Positions 25,812 through 34,973 of a stretch of DNA of 64,000 nt are shown here, piece by piece. The stretch comes from Muribaculaceae bacterium (lineage in GTDB: Bacteria; Bacteroidota; Bacteroidia; Bacteroidales; Muribaculaceae): contig JAFQZK010000020.1 of NCBI GenBank assembly GCA_017405965.1, positions 1 through 64,000 of the forward strand, in the 5' to 3' direction. Positions within the stretch are counted from its first letter, which is position 1; each line of letters opens with the position of its first letter. Under the pieces are notes generated by a model, which had not been told where the DNA came from, made no database searches, and saw only the letters and a list, made by a program, of their open reading frames with translations. The position numbers and the translations under genes were made by a program.

Positions 25812-26194
25812 TGTGTCATAATAGTTTCGCCAGGAAAAATAACCGCCCTAGCGGGCGGGAAATTAGTCAAATTGGAATAAAAATTATTCAAATTGAAATG
25901 ATTTTGTCCAATTTTATCATTAGCGTCCACTAAAAACTGATGAATTTTGTTGTAATATCCTTAAAATCAAAGTTTTACACGCACTCTTAGACCGAACGGA
26001 TTTGAAATCACAAATCAATTGATGCTGAGCGACTTGATTAAAAACATAATTGATTTTGAGCCTTTTATAAAAATCCAATTATCGACAAAATATCTAATTC
26101 AAATTTTTAGTGGACAGCAATGCAATTTTATATATAATTTGCTTAATTTCCCGTGCGTAGCACGGTTTTTTCTGCGACATTGAATTATGACACA
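25812..26194. mobile_element. MITE-like element with 11-bp inverted ends
   Basis: TGTGTCATAAT (25812-25822) is exactly repeated in inverse as ATTATGACACA (26184-26194). Just inside each end is a GC-rich hairpin (25843-25858 and 26151-26165), each followed on its inner side by a matching GGGAAATTA-type segment. There is no coding frame inside. The 383-bp element is interrupted by a second inverted-repeat element (25925-26115). It occupies nearly the whole gap between the dipeptidase and TIR genes. The family is not identified. Confidence 0.75.
25925..26115. mobile_element. Second MITE-like element nested in the first
   Basis: GTCCACTAAAAA (25925-25936) is inverted exactly as TTTTTAGTGGAC (26104-26115). 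The element is flanked by AGC on both sides (25922-25924 and 26116-26118), a possible 3-bp target duplication. The 191-bp AT-rich interior has no gene. Confidence 0.7.
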
Positions 26195-26219
26195 TCTCTG
26201 TCTTGTTGTGCGGGTGCGG

Positions 26220-27380
26220 TCACTTTTTTTGGATCACGTCATTATCGCCGCAGGGCATGTAGATGGTGTCGCCCAGAAGGGGGAACGGCGCTTCGATGAG
26301 GTAGCGCTGACGCTGGGCCTCGAGAGGCACCGTGAGCCTTACTTCGCCCTTGGCATCAGAGGTCACCTGCTGTCCGGCAATCTTGACGGTACAGTTCGGG
26401 ATTCCGGCCTCGGTCGCGGGATTCCACAGCGTGAAATGCACATTACCATAGACCTCGGCATTGCGGTTGATGTTGAGCTTCACATCACGCGAGAGTTTCA
26501 CTGTGGTATCCAGCGGCTGGAAGTCGGGCGCCTCGAAGGTGATGTGCGTCTCTTGACCCAGGAAACGGTGCGGGATATTGGCGAACAAGGCGGCAGCGTT
26601 GGCATGGATGGTGTCCATCTTGGTCTCGTTGTCGAGCGTCAAGGTGACCACCGCATCATGCAGCGGCGGCAGCTGATCGTTGATGATAGAGACCTCGTTC
26701 AGCCCCAGGCGGGCGTCAAACGGCTGATTGGACATCCAGACCCATCCCAGTACAGCCAGCACGGCCAGGGCACCTATGGCCCATGCAATGGCAAGATTGA
26801 TGAGCAGGCGTTTGCGGCGCTGCCAGATGTCGTCGAACTCCACGCCCATCATCTTGGAAATCAGCTGCACATAGGCGCGCTCCTTGTTGAGCCACGGCGA
26901 GCGAAAGTTCTTCTCGTGGATGTTCACTCCCAGAATCTCGGGCATCTTCAACTCCTTCAATTTGGGGTGGAAGCACTCCGTGTCGGGATTGCCGCTGTTG
27001 GGCACGCCGTCAACAATGAAATAATGAATCTTATCGGCACGGCCCAGGCTGTGGAAATACTCGATTTCCTTGCCCACCCATTCACTCTTGGCCGAGTTGG
27101 GCGAACCGATCACAATCAGGTGCTTGGAAGCCCGCAGACGCGACTTCAGCTCTTCGTTCAAGCCGCCAGGTTGAATGTCGTTAGGCGCGAAGAAGACCGG
27201 GTGCATCGGTTTGCGTTCCCATCCGTGTTCGGCGCACAGTTTTTTTGGCATCCGGTAATTCTCCAGTTTTTTCTGGAGGCGTTTGCCCCATTTAGTGTCC
27301 TTTGAGCTGTAGCTGATAAAGGCAAAATACCCCTTATTCGGCTCCATCTCATCATTCCTCATTTGTTCTCTCTCTTCCAT
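26220..27380 (-). CDS. TIR-domain protein with one membrane helix and an extracytoplasmic beta domain
   Basis: This 386-residue protein starts with a TIR domain (about 17-160): FAFISYSSKDTKWGKRLQKK, KHLIVIGSPNSAKSEW and a glutamate at 105 in SEWVGKE where TIR NADases have the catalytic Glu. A linker ends in an Arg/Lys-rich cluster (QRRKRLL), then one membrane helix (about 191-216). The rest (about 217-386) is beta-rich with a carboxypeptidase-regulatory-like piece (GIPNCTVKIAGQQVTSDAKGE). Topology should be TIR inside, beta domain in the periplasm. It starts 15 bp after the 1319-residue TPR gene and appears to be the last gene of that operon. TIR proteins commonly degrade NAD or make signalling nucleotides in defence. 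Confidence 0.88.
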   Translation of the reverse strand: MEEREQMRNDEMEPNKGYFAFISYSSKDTKWGKRLQKKLENYRMPKKLCAEHGWERKPMHPVFFAPNDIQPGGLNEELKSRLRASKHLIVIGSPNSAKSEWVGKEIEYFHSLGRADKIHYFIVDGVPNSGNPDTECFHPKLKELKMPEILGVNIHEKNFRSPWLNKERAYVQLISKMMGVEFDDIWQRRKRLLINLAIAWAIGALAVLAVLGWVWMSNQPFDARLGLNEVSIINDQLPPLHDAVVTLTLDNETKMDTIHANAAALFANIPHRFLGQETHITFEAPDFQPLDTTVKLSRDVKLNINRNAEVYGNVHFTLWNPATEAGIPNCTVKIAGQQVTSDAKGEVRLTVPLEAQRQRYLIEAPFPLLGDTIYMPCGDNDVIQKK

Positions 27381-27395
27381 ATCTCATATAATTGA

Positions 27396-30300
27396 TTAAT
27401 CCGACTGTTTGTTAACGCTATTATCTTTTCTTCTGCTGTTCCAGACATCCAATAAAGCTTGGTCGTTCTTCCATTTCTTATATAATTGGTTAATCCGTTC
27501 TCTCTCCTCCTTAGTGATCTCCTTCACGCCTAATTGCACGCCCATCACATCCTCGAAATGATGCTTGCTGACCTCCCCATCCTTCAACACCACAATATCC
27601 TTCGGCTTCCCCTTATACTCCGCTGATTTGTCAAACACAGAAACAAGACTGTCTTCCCGCCAATCATTATATTCCAGCAAGACATATTCCCCCTCCATCC
27701 CTTGCTGTTGCGCCGGTCCACCATCACCAACAGTAGCTGTAAGGCAATGGTTATGGAGGAACTGTTCCCCTTTTCCTTGATAGAGCGCTGAATCGTATTC
27801 TATAAGTAGAATGAATTTCTCATCAGAAATTACTTCGGTATTACTATCTCCATAAAGTGTTTTCTTGATTTCAAGGCCTTTTTGTAGATACTCCAAAGCT
27901 TTGGCATGGTCTTTCATTTGATAATAAGTTTTCCAGAGATTATTATAAGAAAGTAAGACGTTAGGGTGGTTGGGGCCATATAATTTTTCTCTGATGCTGA
28001 GAGCCTTTAATTGATAGGTTAATGCGTTAGCAAAATCACCCTTATTAACATAACATGTGCCTATACTATGATAAGCAGCAACTGTTGATGGGTCGTTTAT
28101 ACCCAACGTTTTCTCCTCAATCTCAAGGGCTTTGAGTAAGTAATCTAGGCCTTTGTCTTCTTCTCCCAAATAACAATATACTGTTCCCACATCATGCAAA
28201 GCCCAACCGGTGTAAGAGTGCTCACTCCCATATTCTTTCTCTCTGTTGTTTAGTACCTTAACAAAATAGTCTAATGCTTTTTTGAAATCACCTTTGAGAC
28301 GATAAACCGAACCGATATGATAATAACATAAGGTTGTTGTCGGATGCTCCGTTCCCAATACATTCTCAAAGATGCTAAGGGCTTTGGTGAAATTCTCCAA
28401 GGCTTTATCATAATCGAGCTTTTGTGTATAATCTTTTCCTAGGTTGAAATAAGAAGAGGCAGTATTGAGATGCTTTGTACTCAAGACTTTTTCTCTGATG
28501 TATAGACTCTTTTGATGGAACTCAAGAGCTTTCTCGTAATAACCTTGATTGTAGTAAACATTACCGATGGATTCGTAGGCAGTGGCAACTGTGAGGTGCT
28601 CTTCTCCCAGATTCTGCTTGTTGATATCAAGAGCTTTTTGATAGTATTCTAATGCTTTGCCATAGTTGCCCTGACTGGAGTAAACCGAGCCGATATGGAT
28701 GTAGACCGTAGCTATATCAGGGTACTCCTCACTCTCACCTAGAGCGTTTTTGTGTATGTTAAGTGCTTTGAAGAATAACTCTAATGCTTTGTCAAAGTTA
28801 CCTAGGTCACTATAAACTAAACCGAGGTTATTGTAGGATGAGGCGGTTTCAAGATGTTCTTCACCTAAAACGTTCTTGCATAAATCTAATGCATCTAAGA
28901 TGTAATTCAACGCTTTTTCATAATCACCCTTACTGTAGTAAACCTCACCGATATTATTGTAGATTTTGATGGTTTCAAGGTGCTTTTTTCCTAATATTTG
29001 TTCATATATTTCAAGTGATTGGTGAAGATACTCCAACGCTTTGTCATATTCTGCAAGAAAGCAGTAATCATTTCCGATACTGCTGTATGTCTTTGCAGTA
29101 TTTGGATGTGTTTTCCCAAGCTTCAATAAAAATAGATTCAGTGCTTTAAAATGATATTCTAGTGCCTTGTTGTAATCATTCGTTTTGCTATAAACCGTTC
29201 CGATATTGCCATATGTATTTGCAACAAGAGGGTGATTTGGGCCAAGCATCTTCTCTTGGACGCTCAATGCCTTTTCAAAACAATCTAACGCTTTGATGAA
29301 ATCACCTGTATTGCTGTAAACCGTTCCGATATTGCTATATGTAGTTGCTACTACGGGATGGTCTAATCCTAGCGTTTTCTCTTGGATGCCTAATGCTTTC
29401 TCATAGTATTCTAGTGCATTGTTGGAATCCCTGGTATGGCTATAAACTAATCCAATACTATTGTATGTTGCTGCGACAATGGGATGCTCCGTGCCCAGTA
29501 TTTTCTCTTGGATGTCCAACGCCTTTTGATGGTAATCTAACGCCTTGTTGAAATCTCCTAGATACATGTAATTCAAACCAATACTGTTGTATGTTGTTGC
29601 GACTTCGGGATGCTCGTTACCTTGGACATTTTTTAGGATGTCCAATGCCTTTTCATGGTACCCCAACGCCTTATTGAAATCCCCAATATTGCTGTAAACC
29701 GATCCAATACTATTGTATGTTGTTGCGACTTCGGGATGTATTTTCCCAAATAATTGTTCCCTGATGTCAAGTGACTTAAAATAGTATTCTAGAGCTTTAT
29801 TATAATCGCCCATAACAGAATAAACATTTCCGATGTTGCAAATGGTTGAGGCGATATATGGATGACCTTTTTTTAGCATTTTCTCTTCAATTTCTAACGC
29901 TTTTGAAAAGTATTCTAATGCCTTGTCAAATTCTTCCTTGATAGCATACACTGATCCGATATTGCTGTAAGATGAGGCCGTGTGGAGATGCTCTTTACCT
30001 AGTTCCTGTTCACGGATGTTTAATGCTTTTAGATAGTATTCCAGCGCCTTGTCATAGTTGCCAAGATGATCATATACTAAGCCGATATTTCCATATGGTA
30101 TGGCAGTTGCTGGATGGCTTTCGCCTAGAATTCTCTCATCAATGTCAATAGCTTTTAGATGGTACTCCAAAGCTTTGTCAAAAATGCAGGTACGCCAGTA
30201 GATTGTGCCAATATTAGTGAAGATTAAAGCTGAAAAAGGATCATCAATTCCCGAAACAACTTCATGAATACTTAATGCCTTGAGAAGGTGCTTCAATGCT

Positions 30301-31355
30301 GTGTCATAATCTCCAGTTTCGCAGTATGTCATACCAAGACTATTGTATAGATAAGCGGTCATTTCGCTTTTTTCGCCATATTGAATCAGCGATTGTTGTA
30401 AACCCCGATGGAAATACTTAAGAGCTAGAGAATAGTTTGCTAAAATGTTGCTTATAAATTGACCGGCAAGACCTTGCCATTCGACATTGGTGGTGTCGAG
30501 GGCGGCGAGAAGTTCAAGGTAGTGGGCGGCAGAATCGTTTTGGTGGTCCATCGCAAATAATTCATAGCGGTGGTAGCAGTCCTGGGCGATCTCATCACGG
30601 TCTTTTTGCTCCAGGGCCTCGCTTTTCTCCAGATTATCGCGTACTTCAACATTGGCCTCGTGTTGCTTGTTGAGCCGGTCGATGCGAGCATTGATGTCGC
30701 CCTTGGTACGCAGCAGGGAGTCGGCCTCGGTGAGTCGGCCGTTCAGGATGCAATCGCTGATACGCAGGTTAAACTCATCCAGTTCGTCAAAGTCAATCTT
30801 AGTATAGCGTTCGGCCATATCTTTGATGAGTTTCTCATTACTTTCTTGCTCGGCATAGAGCCGTTGTAATTCCTTGCGGTATTCCTCTTGTGAGATTTTG
30901 TTTTGGGCCTTGAGGCCTTCAATCTCATCTTCTCGGGCATGCAGTTTCTTTTCCAATGTGTTACGAATCTGTCTTTCTTTCGCAAGTTTGTCGTCCGCCT
31001 GCTCGGTAGGAATTACCAGCGCAAAAGTGATAGGGTTGGATGAGTAGGTGTATTGCCTTGTGATTGCCTCAGGGTCAACGAGTATGTAGCCCTGTTTCTT
31101 CACACTTTGGATTAAAAAACTGTTCCCTGGAACAGGAAAAGAAAATGTGCCGTCGGCAGCTGTTTTCACTGCGGTTCGCCCCTTAACCTGCACAGTGGCT
31201 CCGGCAATTCGTTTACCGGCAATCACTTTGCCGTTACTAGCCAATCGCCCAGGCGTCTTGACGATGCCATGCTGGGTTTGAGACACAGCGCAAAGTGTGA
31301 AACAGAGAGATGCAAAAATGCAAAGGAGAACTCTTATATATTTGTTTCCTGCCAT
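27396..31355 (-). CDS. Large exported TPR protein (about 20 repeats) with PDZ-like C terminus
   Basis: This 1319-residue protein has a signal peptide and an N-terminal carboxypeptidase-regulatory-like beta-sandwich (about 28-115, ATVQVKGRTAVKTAADGTFSFPVP). A coiled coil (about 118-180) and a helical block (DFDELDEFNLRISDCILNGRLTEADSLL...AALDTTNVEWQ) follow. About 20 42-residue kinesin-light-chain-type TPRs (for example YNSIGSVYSNIGDFNKALGYHEKAL) span about 335-1175. The C-terminal ~110 residues include VGDGGPAQQQGMEGEYVLLEYNDW, which looks PDZ-like. It lies in an operon with the next TPR gene upstream and TIR downstream. Such arrays act as protein-binding scaffolds or sensors; this one should be periplasmic or surface-exposed. 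Confidence 0.9.
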   Translation of the reverse strand: MAGNKYIRVLLCIFASLCFTLCAVSQTQHGIVKTPGRLASNGKVIAGKRIAGATVQVKGRTAVKTAADGTFSFPVPGNSFLIQSVKKQGYILVDPEAITRQYTYSSNPITFALVIPTEQADDKLAKERQIRNTLEKKLHAREDEIEGLKAQNKISQEEYRKELQRLYAEQESNEKLIKDMAERYTKIDFDELDEFNLRISDCILNGRLTEADSLLRTKGDINARIDRLNKQHEANVEVRDNLEKSEALEQKDRDEIAQDCYHRYELFAMDHQNDSAAHYLELLAALDTTNVEWQGLAGQFISNILANYSLALKYFHRGLQQSLIQYGEKSEMTAYLYNSLGMTYCETGDYDTALKHLLKALSIHEVVSGIDDPFSALIFTNIGTIYWRTCIFDKALEYHLKAIDIDERILGESHPATAIPYGNIGLVYDHLGNYDKALEYYLKALNIREQELGKEHLHTASSYSNIGSVYAIKEEFDKALEYFSKALEIEEKMLKKGHPYIASTICNIGNVYSVMGDYNKALEYYFKSLDIREQLFGKIHPEVATTYNSIGSVYSNIGDFNKALGYHEKALDILKNVQGNEHPEVATTYNSIGLNYMYLGDFNKALDYHQKALDIQEKILGTEHPIVAATYNSIGLVYSHTRDSNNALEYYEKALGIQEKTLGLDHPVVATTYSNIGTVYSNTGDFIKALDCFEKALSVQEKMLGPNHPLVANTYGNIGTVYSKTNDYNKALEYHFKALNLFLLKLGKTHPNTAKTYSSIGNDYCFLAEYDKALEYLHQSLEIYEQILGKKHLETIKIYNNIGEVYYSKGDYEKALNYILDALDLCKNVLGEEHLETASSYNNLGLVYSDLGNFDKALELFFKALNIHKNALGESEEYPDIATVYIHIGSVYSSQGNYGKALEYYQKALDINKQNLGEEHLTVATAYESIGNVYYNQGYYEKALEFHQKSLYIREKVLSTKHLNTASSYFNLGKDYTQKLDYDKALENFTKALSIFENVLGTEHPTTTLCYYHIGSVYRLKGDFKKALDYFVKVLNNREKEYGSEHSYTGWALHDVGTVYCYLGEEDKGLDYLLKALEIEEKTLGINDPSTVAAYHSIGTCYVNKGDFANALTYQLKALSIREKLYGPNHPNVLLSYNNLWKTYYQMKDHAKALEYLQKGLEIKKTLYGDSNTEVISDEKFILLIEYDSALYQGKGEQFLHNHCLTATVGDGGPAQQQGMEGEYVLLEYNDWREDSLVSVFDKSAEYKGKPKDIVVLKDGEVSKHHFEDVMGVQLGVKEITKEERERINQLYKKWKNDQALLDVWNSRRKDNSVNKQSD
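27840..30350. repeat. 126-bp coding repeats (TPR array)
   Basis: About 20 consecutive units of 126 bp encode the TPRs of the 1319-residue protein. Adjacent units around 29280-29760 are close at DNA level (for example repeated GTTGCGACTTCGGGATG), which suggests recent unit duplication. Confidence 0.8.
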
Positions 31356-31366
31356 TGTACTAACAA

Positions 31367-34300
31367 TTATTGATTTTGAATGAGTTGTTTTAGATGTTCA
31401 ATGAAATCCCTCACTTCTTGACTTTCTTTATTCTTTTCACCAAGAGTTTGATCAGTTATTGATAACACCTTTTCAAAAGTAATCAATGACTTTTTATAAT
31501 CACCTAAATAGTAGTAAATAGATCCAATGCTGCTGTAGATTGAGGCAACTTTAGGACTGTTTATTCCATATTTGTTCTCATATATATTTAATGCTTGATT
31601 AAGATATAATAAGGCGTTATTGTAGTCTTCTAACTGACCATATGTTACTCCGATGAGATTATATAGTTTAGCCATCGAGAGGTGATTCTTTCCGTAGGCC
31701 TGTTCTTCTATCGGAAGAGCCTTCAAAAAGTGCCTTAATGCCATGTTGTAATCTTCTAGTTCATAGTATTTGTATCCGATATCATAACAAACACTCGCTG
31801 TTTTAAGGTTATTACCATAAACTTTTTCATAAACAGGCAGGACTTTTTTGTAGTATTCAAGAGCTTTATTGTTGTCACCTAGTTCATCATAAATAAAAGC
31901 AATATTATTATAACAAAACGCAGTAGATGGGTGATTTGAGCCATAAAGTCTTTCGTAAATGTCTAAAGATTTAGAAAATAAATCAATTGCTTTGGATGTG
32001 TCACCTAACCCATTATAGGCGCTGGCCATATTGCTATATGAAGCTGCCATTTCGGGACGATCCGTTTCAAAAACTCTCTGCCTTATCTCCACGGCTTTGT
32101 TTAGATAATCCAATGCAGTGTTGTAATCAGCGATTTCACAATACAAACAACCAATATTATTGTAATCACGAGCGGTTTCTGGATGGTCAGAACCGAGTAC
32201 TTCTTTATCAATAGATAAAGCTTTTAGCTGGCACTCTAGAGCCTCTTGGTATTGTTCGTTTTTGGAATATACGCTACCCAAATTGCCATAGGCCCTTGCT
32301 GTTGTCGGATGATTGGATCCAAATATTTTAGTGCGAATTTCTAAAGCTTTTTTCAAATACTCTAATGCTCTTGAAATATCACCAAGTTGTTTATATAGCA
32401 GTCCAATGTTATTGTAACTTGTTGCTGTGCTTGGATGCTCTGAACCAAGAATTGTTTCGCGTATTTTTAGAGCTTTGAAATAATAATTTAGAGCTTCATC
32501 GTAATTGCCCAAATTCTCATATACTTCTCCTATCAGATTATAGGACGTTGCAATTTTGGGATTCTCGGGCCCTATTATTTTAGAATAAATCGACATCGCT
32601 CTTAAATGATACTCCAAAGCTTTTGGATAGTCACCATTACTGTTTAACAATGTGCCGATATTGTGTAGAGAATTGGCTACATCAAGATGTTCTTGCCCAA
32701 GAATTGATTCTTGAATTGAAAGAGCTTTCTGGTGATAATCAATTGATTTTTTGTAATCGCCCAAGTCATCAAATACGAGCCCTAGGTTGCTGTATGAGTT
32801 TGCTACATCAGGGTGTAACTCTCCAAAAAGCTTTTTTCGCAAGTCAAGTCCTTTGGTGAGATACTCCAATGCTTTCTCAAAGTTACCCTGATTATAATAA
32901 GACATCCCAATATTATTATAAAATGTTGCCGTTGAGGGATGACTTTCTCCATATAATTGGTTATTAATTGAATAGGCCATGGTGTAGTATTTCTGCTCTT
33001 CAGAATAGTTGCCCAATTCGCCATATACGCTTCCAATATTATTATAGCATAATGCTACATCCAGGTGATTATTTCCAAATAGAGTCTCGTATACAGATAA
33101 TGCTTCACGATAACTTTTTAGAGCTTCATCATATTGTCCCAGATTAACGTAAACCATTCCGAGATTATCGTATGATTTGGCGATATCGGGATGATTTGGT
33201 CCGATTAGTTGCTTCTGGAGATTAAGGGCTTTTTTGTGGTATTGTAATGATTCAGCAAATTTGTTCTGTTTACTATAAACGGCACCAATATTATTATAAG
33301 ATGTTGATAAACTGATGTGTTTTTTCCCGAACAATCGTTCTTGAATATCTACAGCCTTAAAGAAATACTCTAGTGATTCTGATAGTTTTCCTTGGCTTGA
33401 AAGAGCTAAACCGATGTTATTATAACATAAAGCAACTTCATTATTCTCTTTTCCTGGTTTAGTATCTAATGATTCTAGTATTTTTTTAAAGATGTTTATT
33501 GCCTTGTTATACTCTCCTTGTTCTAGGTATGAGTATCCAAGATTGATATATATTCTGTTAATAAAGTGCGAATCTAAAACAGGTTCCTGCTCTGTTAACT
33601 CTAATGCTTTTATAAAAAAGGTCTGAGCCTTAGAATAATCACCTAGAATGATATATACCAAACCAGAGTTATTATTTATCATGGTCATAATCCCGTTACT
33701 ATCATCCAATTGATTGCAGATGGTTTGGGCCTCAGATAAATAAGTTAATGCCTCATTATATTTGCCCATCTCGTAATGTAGAAGACCGATGTTGTTTAGC
33801 AAAATTGCAGACCAGTCACTATGGTCACTATATTGTTTATTTGCTTGAGCAAGAGCAGTTTTGTAATAAGTAAAAGCCGATTGATAATCATTCAGAAATT
33901 CATGCATAAAGCGTCCTGCATCATTTTGCCATTCAACGTTGGTTGTATCAAGATTGGCACGAGTCTGGATGTACTTGGAGGCTTTTTCGTTGTCGAATTG
34001 TGCCAAAGCAATGGTGTAGAGTTGATAGAGGTGTTCGGCGTCTTTTTGTTGTTGCTTGAGGATGGCAGCATAATCCTCATTGGCCTGCTGAATGATACCT
34101 TGGGCATCAGTGATGGTCTGACTGATTTGAGCCATTGCTTCCTTGTTCCGTTTGAGAACGTCAAGGGGATTGAACAATGTATGAATTAGAGAGTCTGCCT
34201 TCTCAAGTTCGCTGTTTTCAATGAGAATGTTGATTTCGGCTTCCTTCTCGCTTAGTTCATCATAGTCTGTATGGGCATAATGCTCGGCCAGACTTTCTAT

Positions 34301-34813
34301 GAGCGACTGGTACTTCTCGAATTTTTCCTGTAATTCTTGGATGGCAGCGCGATACTGTTCTTCGCTTATGGTTTTATCCTTCAACTGCTTTTCCAACTTC
34401 GCTATCTTGGCTTTGTAGTTCTTCTCAGCGGATTCATAGGCCTTGTTTTCTATGCGCTGTTTATCGGCCAGCAACTGAGCGTTTGAAACCATCACAATGG
34501 GTAAAGAAATAGACGGAGAAAAAGTATAATTCCGTCCGATAACACCTTTTTCGTTCAACTCATAACCCTTCTTCTGCACCTGCTGTAAGGCATATGCTTG
34601 TCCGTTTTTCTTATCTGGCATTGGTATGGAGAATGTTCCGTCTGCATTGCTCAAGACGGCATTGTGCCCACCTTTAGCGCGCACAGTTACTCCCCCCAAA
34701 CCTACACCCTTTTTCCCGGGTTTGCCGATCGTCTTGACATAGCCCGGTTGGCTTTGAGCAGCAACGCTGAGTGCGGTGCAGATGCACAGGGTCAAGAGTA
34801 TCAATTTTTTCAT
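31367..34813 (-). CDS. Large exported TPR protein (about 19 repeats)
   Basis: Start 34813 gives 1148 residues with signal peptide MKKLILLTLCICTALSVAAQ. A longer frame begins at 34849 but lies upstream of the likely transcript start. The layout is a beta-sandwich module (GVTVRAKGGHNAVLSNADGTFSIPMP), a coiled coil of about 60 residues, a helical block ending in ANLDTTNVEWQNDAG, then about 19 42-residue TPRs to the C terminus without a further domain. It is first in an operon with the 1319-residue TPR protein (11-bp gap) and TIR. A consensus promoter lies at 34877-34847. Probably a periplasmic scaffold or sensor. Confidence 0.9.
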   Translation of the reverse strand: MKKLILLTLCICTALSVAAQSQPGYVKTIGKPGKKGVGLGGVTVRAKGGHNAVLSNADGTFSIPMPDKKNGQAYALQQVQKKGYELNEKGVIGRNYTFSPSISLPIVMVSNAQLLADKQRIENKAYESAEKNYKAKIAKLEKQLKDKTISEEQYRAAIQELQEKFEKYQSLIESLAEHYAHTDYDELSEKEAEINILIENSELEKADSLIHTLFNPLDVLKRNKEAMAQISQTITDAQGIIQQANEDYAAILKQQQKDAEHLYQLYTIALAQFDNEKASKYIQTRANLDTTNVEWQNDAGRFMHEFLNDYQSAFTYYKTALAQANKQYSDHSDWSAILLNNIGLLHYEMGKYNEALTYLSEAQTICNQLDDSNGIMTMINNNSGLVYIILGDYSKAQTFFIKALELTEQEPVLDSHFINRIYINLGYSYLEQGEYNKAINIFKKILESLDTKPGKENNEVALCYNNIGLALSSQGKLSESLEYFFKAVDIQERLFGKKHISLSTSYNNIGAVYSKQNKFAESLQYHKKALNLQKQLIGPNHPDIAKSYDNLGMVYVNLGQYDEALKSYREALSVYETLFGNNHLDVALCYNNIGSVYGELGNYSEEQKYYTMAYSINNQLYGESHPSTATFYNNIGMSYYNQGNFEKALEYLTKGLDLRKKLFGELHPDVANSYSNLGLVFDDLGDYKKSIDYHQKALSIQESILGQEHLDVANSLHNIGTLLNSNGDYPKALEYHLRAMSIYSKIIGPENPKIATSYNLIGEVYENLGNYDEALNYYFKALKIRETILGSEHPSTATSYNNIGLLYKQLGDISRALEYLKKALEIRTKIFGSNHPTTARAYGNLGSVYSKNEQYQEALECQLKALSIDKEVLGSDHPETARDYNNIGCLYCEIADYNTALDYLNKAVEIRQRVFETDRPEMAASYSNMASAYNGLGDTSKAIDLFSKSLDIYERLYGSNHPSTAFCYNNIAFIYDELGDNNKALEYYKKVLPVYEKVYGNNLKTASVCYDIGYKYYELEDYNMALRHFLKALPIEEQAYGKNHLSMAKLYNLIGVTYGQLEDYNNALLYLNQALNIYENKYGINSPKVASIYSSIGSIYYYLGDYKKSLITFEKVLSITDQTLGEKNKESQEVRDFIEHLKQLIQNQ
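31420..33825. repeat. 126-bp coding repeats (TPR array)
   Basis: About 19 units of 126 bp encode the TPRs of the 1148-residue protein. They are more diverged from each other than those of the neighbour and clearly AT-richer than the 5' module of the same gene. Confidence 0.75.
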
Positions 34814-34846
34814 CATCAGATAATAGGATTTACAGGTTTCACTTTG

Positions 34847-34877
34847 CAAATATACAAAAGAGTTTAATATTTTCCAA
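34847..34877 (-). promoter_or_regulatory. Promoter of the TPR-TPR-TIR operon
   Basis: On the - strand TTGG (34877-34874), 19 bp, then TATATTTG (34854-34847), about 30 bp before the start at 34813. It defines a separate transcription unit for the three leftmost genes of the island. Confidence 0.65.
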
Positions 34878-34973
34878 TTCTATGTGTTAAAACCGTCCTG
34901 ATATTTGGAATAGTTTCAATCGCTTCTGGTTTTATATGCTATAAAATGTTGATAATCAAGTTTGTGGCATCAG

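Noticed and set aside
25769-26219. Insertion sequence with transposase
   Set aside because: Inverted ends are present but the 383-bp interior has no coding frame, so only non-autonomous elements are supported.
26187-27305. 372-codon open frame on the + strand
   Set aside because: Opposite the TIR gene, which has a clear TIR signature; the reverse translation is low-information.
27840-30350. CRISPR or non-coding satellite repeat
   Set aside because: The 126-bp period is in frame and encodes regular 42-residue TPR units.
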